Shown here: positions 24,556 to 32,514 of the stretch, piece by piece
Numbering within the stretch: the stretch's first letter is position 1
Layout: each line of letters opens with the position of its first letter
Origin: Candidatus Omnitrophota bacterium
GTDB lineage: Bacteria > Hinthialibacterota > Hinthialibacteria > Hinthialibacterales > Hinthialibacteraceae
Reading direction: 5' to 3'
Assembly: GCA_040755155.1 (NCBI GenBank)
Contig: JBFMBP010000111.1
Span: forward strand, 1-45,535
Length of the DNA stretch: 45,535 bases
Notes under the pieces: model-generated
The model's database searches: none
The model's input: only the letters and a program-made list of their open reading frames with translations
Told to the model about the DNA's origin: nothing
Program-made: the position numbers and the translations under genes

Positions 24556-25299
24556 ATGCGAATCCAGAAAATATTTTTAGCTTGCTTAATCGGTTTAATA
24601 ATCGCTTTCTTGACGATTCCCGCTATCGGGCAAGCCGCCGATAGACCGCCCGTAAAATGCCTGATGATGGGATTGGGAACGCATAACGAAGACAATCTGG
24701 TAGAAACGCTGGACTATATCAAGGAACATTATCCCAGCGTCGCGATTACCGCCACAGAAGATATTGAGGCGCTGCGGTACGAGAATTTGAAGAAATACGA
24801 CGTATTGGCCATTAATAGAATTAAGGTGGATAACGGCAATCCGCCGGATTTCGTTAAAGATGGAATCGTCCGTTTTCTGCAGGAAGGCGGTGGATTGTTG
24901 GCCAATCATTTTTGCGTAGCCAACGTGCAGAATTGGCGCGACTCCATCGATATTCTCGGCGCGATGTGGGTTTCGGGAAAATCGACCCATAATCCCTACC
25001 ACGAGTTTCGCGTGGATATCAAAGACGAATCCCATCCCATTCTCGAAGGGGTAAAACCGTTCACGACGAACGACGAACTGTATTTTAACCTTCTCATGCG
25101 TCCGGATATGAACGTCATCATGACCGCCTACGAAGAACGTTTTGGACGAACGGTGGCGGAGCCGATGCTGGCGACGCACTATTTTTTCAACGCCCGCTGC
25201 GTCTATTTCGCACTAGGCCATGACGCCGCATCATGCAAAGTTCCGGAATACCGCCAGATCATGGTTCAGGCGATCGAATGGGCCGCCTGCCGGCGTTAG
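24556..25299 (+). CDS. Exported ThuA-like protein
   Basis: A 247-aa protein: a signal peptide (cleavage near GQAA, residue 28) and then a single domain of the ThuA class, a glutamine-amidotransferase-like flavodoxin fold. ThuA features are YDVLAINRI, FLQEGGGLLANHFC, HPILEGVKPFTTNDELYFN and the C-terminal YFALGHDAASCKVPEYRQI. The family is linked to trehalose and other sugar use in some bacteria, but many exported members have no proven reaction. GGGAGG lies 9 bases before the ATG. The next gene begins 9 bp after its stop, so the two are very likely cotranscribed and act on a common glycan. Confidence 0.85.
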   Translation: MRIQKIFLACLIGLIIAFLTIPAIGQAADRPPVKCLMMGLGTHNEDNLVETLDYIKEHYPSVAITATEDIEALRYENLKKYDVLAINRIKVDNGNPPDFVKDGIVRFLQEGGGLLANHFCVANVQNWRDSIDILGAMWVSGKSTHNPYHEFRVDIKDESHPILEGVKPFTTNDELYFNLLMRPDMNVIMTAYEERFGRTVAEPMLATHYFFNARCVYFALGHDAASCKVPEYRQIMVQAIEWAACRR

Positions 25300-25308
25300 A
25301 TCTTACTC

Positions 25309-27141
25309 ATGGAAACAATGACGGTTTCTCCCATTTCCCGCAGAAGGCTGTTGATCGGCGGCCTATCCGCATTTGGAGCATTAGGATTGTCCAATTCCGG
25401 ATTAGCCGCCGATTCGGGAAAGTTGTCCGAAGACCGGCGCCGCTCCTTGATGCTCGCTTTGGAGGAAATGGAACCGCGATACGATCCGCAAGAGCGGATG
25501 GTAAAATCGTCCGTTTCCAAAGTGGGTTATCACACAACGCTATCTGAGGGAACGGTACACCCTACGCGGGAGTCATTGACCTACGCCGCCGCCCTTCTCG
25601 ATTCTGGTAAGGAGAAATTCTATCGGCGGGCGGAGGACATTTTACGCCGGACGATTTCTCTCCAGGACCAAAATCACGCCAATAAGACTTATGGAATTTG
25701 GTCTTGGTATTTGGAAGAACCTTTGGATAAGATGTCGCCGCCTGATTGGAATTGGGCGGATTTCTGCGGCGTACAGTTGTTGGCGGCGTGGATCGGCCAT
25801 CATGACCGTCTGAGCGGCGATCTTGCGGAACAGGTTCGCGAATCGATCCTCCACGCCGCCGAATCCATCAAGCGCCGGAACGTCAGCCTGGGATATACGA
25901 ATATCGCCGTAATGGGAACCTACGTCGTCTTGGCTGCGGCGGAACAATTCGGCGTCAAGCCGTTGGAGGAATACGCTAGAGACCGGCTGCGGCGTCTTCA
26001 CGCTTACATCCTCGAACAAGGAACGCTCGCGGAATACAACAGCCCCACTTATACTATCGTGGCGTTGGCGGAACTGTCGCGGATGCTTTTGCATTTGCGC
26101 AACGAGGAAGACCGCTCGCTGGTTAATGACATTCACAACTTGGCCTGGAAACACGCCGCCATCCGCTTCCATCCTCCAACGCGCCAATGGGCCGGACCCC
26201 ATAGCCGCTGTTACAGCACGGACTTGCGGGAAAGGAAAAACTATCTCGCATTTCTGGAAGCGGCGACGGGAAACCAGCGGCTGATTTCCAAAGAAAATCC
26301 TTTGCCGCTAGGTTTGGATTATTACCGGTTGCCGATTCATTGCCCGCAAGAATCTATCGCCTATTACGCCAAACTGGACGAACCGCGAAATGTTATCGAA
26401 ACCTTTGCGAAAGGAAAAACTCCCGTCATCGGGATGACTTATCTCCATCATCAATTTGCTTTCGGATCGGTCAATCATGGGGATTTTTGGAATCAACGGC
26501 GTCCGTTTTTGGCTTATTGGGGAACAGGGGAAAAACCGGCATACTTGCAGCTGCGCTTTTTGCATGACGGATACGATTTCTGTTCCGCGATTCCCTTTAC
26601 GGCGCAGAAAAAAGGCGCCGCGCTGACTACGGTTTTATTGGCGACGAATTACGGCGACGCGCATCCCAGTTTGGATAAAGTGAAAAATGGGACGATCAAA
26701 GCCAAGGATTTGCGTTTGCGCTTCGAATTCGGCGCGGAAATCGGAGAATTGTCGCTTCCTGCTTCCATCGATCCCCAAAAGGAAATCGTCGCCGCCGACC
26801 GTAATATTCGGATTATAATAAAACCGCTTAGCGGACGTTTCGGCGATGAGGATTTTCGTTGGGAGACGGGCGGCAATGGCGAAAAACGCTGGATCGACGC
26901 CGTAGCTTGGTCGGGAGAAGAACGAAACGTCGATCTGTCGCGCCTGGGAGAAGCGCATTTGACTTTCGCTTTTCTAATCGCGCCCCAAGAGGAATCGGCG
27001 ATTTCCTTCTCTTCCGCGCAAACCAAAGTGGCAAACGGCCGTTTGCAAGCCGCCTGGACAATCGGGGAAGAAACGCTCAATCTGGAATGCTTAGCGAAAC
27101 CCGATGAGTTGAATGCCTTGCGCGACTCATTTTGGCGATAA
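25309..27141 (+). CDS. Tat-exported (alpha/alpha)-barrel protein, possible glycan lyase or hydrolase
   Basis: A 610-aa protein. The N-terminus has a twin-arginine signal (SRRRLLIGG at 10-18, cleavage near GLAA at 31-34), so it is exported already folded. Residues 40-370 are helical-toroid-like with conserved-looking aromatic and acidic segments (YGIWSWYLEEPLDKM, PPDWNWADFCG, LAEYNSPTYTIVAL, WAGPHSRCYSTDLRER). Residues 380-610 are beta-rich. The layout recalls heparinase-type lyases, but no family is certain. It starts 9 bp after the ThuA-like gene and is surely in its operon. Tat export is notable, since the similar enzyme at 18708 uses a Sec signal. Confidence 0.75.
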   Translation: METMTVSPISRRRLLIGGLSAFGALGLSNSGLAADSGKLSEDRRRSLMLALEEMEPRYDPQERMVKSSVSKVGYHTTLSEGTVHPTRESLTYAAALLDSGKEKFYRRAEDILRRTISLQDQNHANKTYGIWSWYLEEPLDKMSPPDWNWADFCGVQLLAAWIGHHDRLSGDLAEQVRESILHAAESIKRRNVSLGYTNIAVMGTYVVLAAAEQFGVKPLEEYARDRLRRLHAYILEQGTLAEYNSPTYTIVALAELSRMLLHLRNEEDRSLVNDIHNLAWKHAAIRFHPPTRQWAGPHSRCYSTDLRERKNYLAFLEAATGNQRLISKENPLPLGLDYYRLPIHCPQESIAYYAKLDEPRNVIETFAKGKTPVIGMTYLHHQFAFGSVNHGDFWNQRRPFLAYWGTGEKPAYLQLRFLHDGYDFCSAIPFTAQKKGAALTTVLLATNYGDAHPSLDKVKNGTIKAKDLRLRFEFGAEIGELSLPASIDPQKEIVAADRNIRIIIKPLSGRFGDEDFRWETGGNGEKRWIDAVAWSGEERNVDLSRLGEAHLTFAFLIAPQEESAISFSSAQTKVANGRLQAAWTIGEETLNLECLAKPDELNALRDSFWR

Positions 27142-27210
27142 ATCCTAGGAAAGGATTTAGCTGCCCGTACAAACAATAATCGCGTCTATTTACGATTCGA
27201 TGGATCGAAG

Positions 27211-28950
27211 ATGAGCGAAATACAGGATTCTCAACAACACTTATCCGGCATTGTTACTCAGTTGAAAGAGGGACTCAACGCCGCCGCCGACGCCATCGAG
27301 AACACGGCGGATGGAAAGAATCTCGCCGCGGAATTGCGCCGCAGCCTTCCCTTATTGAAGCAAATGGAAGAGTGGGCGAAAACTCTGCCGCAAGAACGCA
27401 CGCGCGCTACTCTTTTCTCCGTTATCGCCGCCTTGGACGATATGCTTTTGAAGGCGGTAGCCGAAGGACGGATATCGCCCGAAATTTACGGCGCCCATGA
27501 GGAAGAAACTTCCGCCCCATTTTTGACGGAAGCCATCATCGCCATTGGTCCGGAAATGGAAGTCAGCCATGACCGGATGAGCGTCAGCGCCTTTATTCCC
27601 AAAGAGTATATCAAGATTTGGACGCCGAAACTGGTAAGAGCCGGTTTGGAGAGACAGGGAATCGCCGTCGAAATCAGCGACAATAAAATTCAAAACCTGT
27701 TGAAAAAACCCGGCGTTATGCAAAAAACCGCCGTCGGCAAAGAACCCGTCTCCGGCGAGGACGCCGTCATTGTGGATGTCATCGGTTTGGAGAAATTGAC
27801 GGGAAAGCCGTTTATCGACGAACGCGACCGCGCTAATTTGAAAGAGATCAACCGCATCATCGACGTCGCCCGCGATCAAGTCCTTCTGGAGAAAAAACCG
27901 GCGACTCCCGGCATTCCCGGCATGGATGTTTTCGGCGGGGAAATTCCCTGCATGGACGGCGCCGATGTTTCTTTTCCCGCGATCTCGAATACGATTCCAG
28001 CGGAGGAAGGCATGAAACTGGTTTCCACCGTAGACGGCTGCCTTTATAAAGAAGGCGACCGGATCGTCATCATGCCCGCCCTGGAAATCAAAGAAAACGT
28101 GGATTACGCCACAGGCAACGTCAACGCCTCGGTCTCCGTAACGGTGAAAAAAGACGTATTGACTGGCTTCAAGGTCGAATCGTCGCAGGATGTCGTGGTT
28201 CAGGGAACCGTCGAAGGAGCGAAAATCATCGCCGAAGGCAATCTCTTTCTGGAAGGAGGCGTTCAGGGAAAAGAGGAAGCCTACATTCAAACCCAAAAGA
28301 ATATCCACGCCAAATTTCTCAACAGCGCCAGACATGTGGAATGTCAATTACTGACAGTGCAAGGCCCCGTGATACAAACGAAAATACGTTGCCGCCGCTT
28401 TTACGGCGAAGGAACGTCCGCGGAAATTATGGGCGGAACGATCGAAGCGGTGGACGATATTTGCGCGGAACAGATCGGCTCGGAAATCGGCGTCAAAACC
28501 GTCATCCGTCTCGGCCACGATGTCAACGATTTGGAAGAACGAATAGAAAAATTGAAGAAGGTCGTCCTTGCTATCCAGCAAAAATTAGAACTCTACAACA
28601 AATCGCTCGCATCCCTTGACCATTTGATGAAAAAAGGAAAAGAGTTGACGCCGCATCAGAAAGAGACGTATAGAAAATTGAATATCCAAATCGAGAAAGC
28701 CAAGGAATTGCTCGCCAGCAAGGAAGAAGAACGCGATAAGAAGGAATCGGAATCGGTGGACGCCAAAAACTGTCAACGCATGGTTCGAGCCAGAAAGAAC
28801 ATTTTCCCTGGCGCCGAATTTCATCTGTTCGATCGTTTTCTGGATATAAAAAAACCGACAGGGCCGGCATCCATTCAATTGGTTGGGGAATCGCTGGAGA
28901 TTCTTCCTTACCAGGATCGAACGCTTGAAGAGGCGGGTGAGATAGAATGA
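27211..28950 (+). CDS. FapA (DUF342) domain protein
   Basis: A 579-aa cytosolic protein. The N-terminal 90 residues are helical. From about 95 onward is a FapA/DUF342 fold, with the signature PATPGIPGMDVFGGEIP followed by a repetitive beta-helix (about 290-420: VVVQGTVEGAKIIAEGNLF, IQTQKNIHAKFL). A coiled coil (about 435-525) and a short C-terminal beta segment end the protein. FapA-type proteins of other bacteria have been tied to flagellar, pilus or polar organisation, but biochemistry is sparse. Its last four bases overlap the next start (ATGA), so the two genes are translationally coupled. Confidence 0.87.
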   Translation: MSEIQDSQQHLSGIVTQLKEGLNAAADAIENTADGKNLAAELRRSLPLLKQMEEWAKTLPQERTRATLFSVIAALDDMLLKAVAEGRISPEIYGAHEEETSAPFLTEAIIAIGPEMEVSHDRMSVSAFIPKEYIKIWTPKLVRAGLERQGIAVEISDNKIQNLLKKPGVMQKTAVGKEPVSGEDAVIVDVIGLEKLTGKPFIDERDRANLKEINRIIDVARDQVLLEKKPATPGIPGMDVFGGEIPCMDGADVSFPAISNTIPAEEGMKLVSTVDGCLYKEGDRIVIMPALEIKENVDYATGNVNASVSVTVKKDVLTGFKVESSQDVVVQGTVEGAKIIAEGNLFLEGGVQGKEEAYIQTQKNIHAKFLNSARHVECQLLTVQGPVIQTKIRCRRFYGEGTSAEIMGGTIEAVDDICAEQIGSEIGVKTVIRLGHDVNDLEERIEKLKKVVLAIQQKLELYNKSLASLDHLMKKGKELTPHQKETYRKLNIQIEKAKELLASKEEERDKKESESVDAKNCQRMVRARKNIFPGAEFHLFDRFLDIKKPTGPASIQLVGESLEILPYQDRTLEEAGEIE

Positions 28951-30713
28951 ACGATGAAATCTCCTCTCAAAACGGCGCAGCGCCCGAAGCATCCCCTTCC
29001 GAGCCAACTCCGGCGGAACGCAACGGAACCGGACAACGCGTCCAACAAAAAAGAGTCATCGACAAACTGCGCCAGAGCTCCGCTCGCAGGGATGTTCTCA
29101 AGAAAACGCGGATGTCTCTTGGCGAAGACAATTGCGCAGCGCGCGCTCAAGAATTCCAAGACGCGCTCATGGAAGGAGACGCTAATAAAATCGAGAACGA
29201 ACGCTTGGAAATTAAACGCACGTTGGATCTGGAGCGAAAAACCAAGCGGATGTCCGCCGCCGCTATGAAATGCGCCAAGGTTTTTCTCGAACTGAGCGCC
29301 CACCTCGTCGAACAGAAACGCGCCGTCGAAGAAAAACAGCAGAGCCTCTCCGTCTATCAATCCGAAGAGAAGCGGAAAAATCTCAATTCCGCCGAACGGA
29401 TCGAAGTCCACAACCTCGTCACTCAGTTGCGAACGCTGTTGCCAAATTACTTCGCTCTGCGCGATAAGACGTCGGGAATTTTTCAGACTTTATGCCGGAT
29501 GCGAAGCAAGGAGCAAACGGAAGAATCCAGCTTGATGCGGTCCGCCGAAAACTATCTGCAATACGTCGAAGGGCCTCAGCGTGGCCATCTTGAAGTGCAG
29601 ATCAAGGAAAAGATGAAGGACATGCCTTACGAACACCGCGTGGCCTCTCTCAAATCCTTCATCGAGAATCTCACGCGCCTCGCTCCCAGCATTATCCAAG
29701 CCGAAGTCGAACGGCTTCTCGAACTGGCGGAAGAATTTTACATCGAGGAGCATTACGACGACGCCGTCGCCGAACTGAATAAAGCGATGGAATACCGTCC
29801 CGCGCAGGAGGAGATTTATTCGCTGTTGGCAAAATGTTGGGCGCAAAAAGGCGAACGCGAACGGGAACTGGAGAATCTTGCCAAGGCCGTCGAATGCAAT
29901 CCCCAAAACTTTCGGTTGGTTATGGCCTTAGCCGAAGCCCTCGAAGAAGACGGGAGAGATTTGGAAGCCATACCAATTTATCAAAAAGCTCTGGATATGC
30001 AGCCGGAGCAATTTTCTCTCACCGCTCATCTGGCGCGGTTGGCCTTCGACCGGCAATTATGGAAAACGGCTATTCCACTATTGCTAAAAATCATCAATAA
30101 AAAGACCGATTCCTTAAAGACGCTGCGGCGCTTGGGCATCGCCTTAATCCGAACCGGAGAATACGACCGGGGCGTCTCCATTTTGAAATCGGTTTTGCAG
30201 CGTGGAGAAAGAGACGGTCAAATCGATTTGAATTTGGGTCTCGCCTATCGCGCCAAAGGATTTTATAGCGATGCTCATCGTCATTTCCAAGCGGCATCCG
30301 CCGCTCTGCCCGAAGACTGCGAATCGGCCTATTGGCTGGCGGTTTCGCATTTCGACCGAGGCGATTTTCACGAGACCGAAACGATAATCCGCTCCATTAT
30401 TCTACGTTGCTACGATCCGCCTCGGACAAGCCTTCTTTTATCCAAAGCGCTGCGGCGTTTGGGAAAAACGGAGGAAGCGGCGGCGATCCTACGGACTTTT
30501 ATCGATCATGGAAACAAAGAAAGAGAGATTTTATTGGAATATGGACAGGTTTGCCTTCAAGCCGGAAAAGCGGACGAAGCCTACGAAAAATTGCAAACGC
30601 TCGTAAATCTCCATCCCTCCGACGAAGAAGTACGACTGGCATTCGGCCTGGCGTGCGTTCAATCGAAGCGCTTTCAGGAAGCGATCCGCTATATCGGCCC
30701 TATGGCGGGGTGA
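28947..30713 (+). CDS. TPR-repeat protein coupled to FapA
   Basis: A 588-aa soluble protein without a signal peptide. The N-terminal 30 residues are Pro/Ser-rich. Residues 30-240 are coiled-coil-rich (RKTKRMSAAAMKCAKVF, EEKQQSLSVYQSEEKR). Residues 250-585 hold about nine TPR units, for example YDDAVAELNKAMEYRP, LENLAKAVECNPQNFRL, DLEAIPIYQKALDMQPEQ and ADEAYEKLQTLVNLHPSD. The ATG overlaps the FapA stop by 4 bases, so the two products are made together and probably bind each other. It ends 10 bp before the convergent guaB stop. Partners and role unknown. Confidence 0.87.
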   Translation: MNDEISSQNGAAPEASPSEPTPAERNGTGQRVQQKRVIDKLRQSSARRDVLKKTRMSLGEDNCAARAQEFQDALMEGDANKIENERLEIKRTLDLERKTKRMSAAAMKCAKVFLELSAHLVEQKRAVEEKQQSLSVYQSEEKRKNLNSAERIEVHNLVTQLRTLLPNYFALRDKTSGIFQTLCRMRSKEQTEESSLMRSAENYLQYVEGPQRGHLEVQIKEKMKDMPYEHRVASLKSFIENLTRLAPSIIQAEVERLLELAEEFYIEEHYDDAVAELNKAMEYRPAQEEIYSLLAKCWAQKGERERELENLAKAVECNPQNFRLVMALAEALEEDGRDLEAIPIYQKALDMQPEQFSLTAHLARLAFDRQLWKTAIPLLLKIINKKTDSLKTLRRLGIALIRTGEYDRGVSILKSVLQRGERDGQIDLNLGLAYRAKGFYSDAHRHFQAASAALPEDCESAYWLAVSHFDRGDFHETETIIRSIILRCYDPPRTSLLLSKALRRLGKTEEAAAILRTFIDHGNKEREILLEYGQVCLQAGKADEAYEKLQTLVNLHPSDEEVRLAFGLACVQSKRFQEAIRYIGPMAG

Positions 30714-30723
30714 TCGATCGGAA

Positions 30724-32205
30724 TCAGCCCAAACGGTAATTCGGCGCTTCGCGGGTTATAAAAACGTCGTGGGGATGGCTCTCCTGCAAGCTGGCTTGGG
30801 TGATCTGGGTGAATTGTCCGTTTTCCTGCAAATCGCGGATGGCGCTGGCGCCGCTGTAGCCCATGCCCGCGCGAACGCCGCCGATCAATTGAAAGACGTG
30901 GCCGGATAGGCTTCCCTTATAGGGGACGCGCCCCTCGATTCCTTCCGGAACCAATTTTTGCACTTCCGTGACGTTGCCCTGGCCGTAACGTTCCTTGCTG
31001 CCTTTCTGCATGGCGGAAACGGATCCCATGCCGCGATAGAGTTTGAAGGTGCGGCCTTCGTAGATGATGGTTTCCCCCGGCGCTTCTTCCGTTCCGGCGA
31101 AGAGAGAGCCGATCATTACAACGTCGGCGCCCGCCGCGAGGGCTTTGACGATGTCGCCGGAATACTTGACGCCGCCGTCCGCAATCAGGACCGACTTGTA
31201 TCCTTCCATGGCGCAAGCGCAATCGAAGATGGCGGAGATTTGCGGCACCCCCGCTCCGCTGATGACGCGCGTCGTGCAGATGGAACCCGGCCCCATGCCG
31301 ACTTTCACGCCGTCCGCGCCCTTATCGCAAAGGAATTTCGCCCCATCCGCCGTCGCCACGTTGCCAGCCACGACGATGGCGCCGGGATATTCCTTTTTCA
31401 CGCGCTCGATGGCCTGGCCTACGCGGGAAGTGAAGCCATGCGCCGTGTCGATAACGAGAGCGTCCGCGCCCATTTCCAACAAAGCCCCGGCGCGCTCCGT
31501 GGCGTCTTCCTCGCTTACGCCGATGGCGGCGGCCACCCGCAAGCGGCCCAAACGATCCTTGGCGGCGTTGGGATATCTTCGCTTCTTTTCGATGTCCTTG
31601 ACTGTAATCAATCCCTTGAGCGCGCCTTGCGCATCCACGACGGGCAATTTTTCGATCCGGTTTTTATGCAGTACTTTTTCCGCTTCTTCCAACGTCGTTC
31701 CGATGGGGGCCGTGACCAAATTTTCTTTGGTCATGAATTCTTTCACCGCCCGGTTCGCATCCCCTCTATCGATGAAACGGAGATCGCGATTGGTGATGAT
31801 GCCGACGAGGATGCCGTTTTCCGTGATGGGGATGCCGGAAATGCGAAAACGGGCCATTTGTTGCAGCGCTTCGGCGATGGTGGAATTCGGCTCCAACGTG
31901 ACGGGATTGATAATCATGCCGCTTTCGGAGCGCTTCACATGATCCACTTCCGCCGCCTGCTCTTGAATAGACATATTTCGGTGAATGACGCCGATGCCGC
32001 CTTCCTGGGCGATAGCGATCGCCAGACGCGATTCCGTCACCGTATCCATCGCCGCCGAACACAAGGGTATGGAAAGTTTGATATCCCCGCCGAAGCGAGT
32101 GGATAAATCTACGTCGCTGGGCAATATCTCGGAATAGCCGGGCAGGAGGAGAACATCGTCGAAGGTGAGAGAAACGGAAATGAATTTTTGATCGCGTTTT
32201 AACAT
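30724..32205 (-). CDS. guaB: IMP dehydrogenase
   Basis: A 493-aa enzyme that oxidises IMP to XMP with NAD+, the committed step of GMP synthesis; cytosolic tetramer. [13 protein letters not shown] is at the N-terminus, followed by [10 protein letters not shown]. The CBS-domain pair lies at about 95-205. [10 protein letters not shown] and the catalytic loop GPGSICTTR carry Cys310. The C-terminal flap contains [17 protein letters not shown] with its catalytic Arg-Tyr. Full-length. There is no strong ribosome-binding site before the ATG. On the minus strand a TATAAT lies about 125 bases upstream (plus 32327-32332), but its -35 is poor. Convergent with the TPR gene. Confidence 0.97.
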   Translation of the reverse strand: MLKRDQKFISVSLTFDDVLLLPGYSEILPSDVDLSTRFGGDIKLSIPLCSAAMDTVTESRLAIAIAQEGGIGVIHRNMSIQEQAAEVDHVKRSESGMIINPVTLEPNSTIAEALQQMARFRISGIPITENGILVGIITNRDLRFIDRGDANRAVKEFMTKENLVTAPIGTTLEEAEKVLHKNRIEKLPVVDAQGALKGLITVKDIEKKRRYPNAAKDRLGRLRVAAAIGVSEEDATERAGALLEMGADALVIDTAHGFTSRVGQAIERVKKEYPGAIVVAGNVATADGAKFLCDKGADGVKVGMGPGSICTTRVISGAGVPQISAIFDCACAMEGYKSVLIADGGVKYSGDIVKALAAGADVVMIGSLFAGTEEAPGETIIYEGRTFKLYRGMGSVSAMQKGSKERYGQGNVTEVQKLVPEGIEGRVPYKGSLSGHVFQLIGGVRAGMGYSGASAIRDLQENGQFTQITQASLQESHPHDVFITREAPNYRLG

Positions 32206-32514
32206 TTTTCAGCCATTTCTTGCGTTTTCTAATAATCCTTTATTTTTAAAAAGCGGACGCCGCTTCGGGAGTAAAGGCCTATCGCCTATTTCCTTTCGAG
32301 CAAGAATCGGAAATGTATAAAAAAGTATTATATCTGAAAATTCGGAAAAGGCGGCTAAAGCGCTCGATGATTCCAATTCTTTCCGCTTTTTCGCCAAGCG
32401 CCGCTTTTGATCTTTCCCAATATAAAATAAAGGTCCTTAAACAGATTCAGGCCGACGCATCCCGCCGACCTGAATCGAATCTTCTTTACTACGATACAGT
32501 GAAAACGAATTATA
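32206..32514. other. Intergenic region between guaB and the propeller gene
   Basis: A 309-bp gap upstream of guaB and downstream of the next minus-strand gene. It holds the hairpin at 32444-32476 and a possible guaB -10 (TATAAT on the minus strand at 32327-32332). An open plus-strand frame at 32313-32534 crosses the hairpin and is not credible. Nothing else is seen. Confidence 0.5.
32444..32476 (-). terminator. Hairpin terminator downstream of the propeller gene
   Basis: On the minus strand a 14-bp stem (GATTCAGGTCGGCG with CGTCGGCCTGAATC, two G-T wobbles) with a 5-base loop lies 38 bases after the stop codon. It is followed by TGTTTAAGG, so the T-run is weak. Confidence 0.5.

Noticed and set aside
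30958-32106. Long plus-strand ORF opposite guaB
   Set aside because: It is an antisense shadow of a clear IMP dehydrogenase gene caused by GC-rich third positions.
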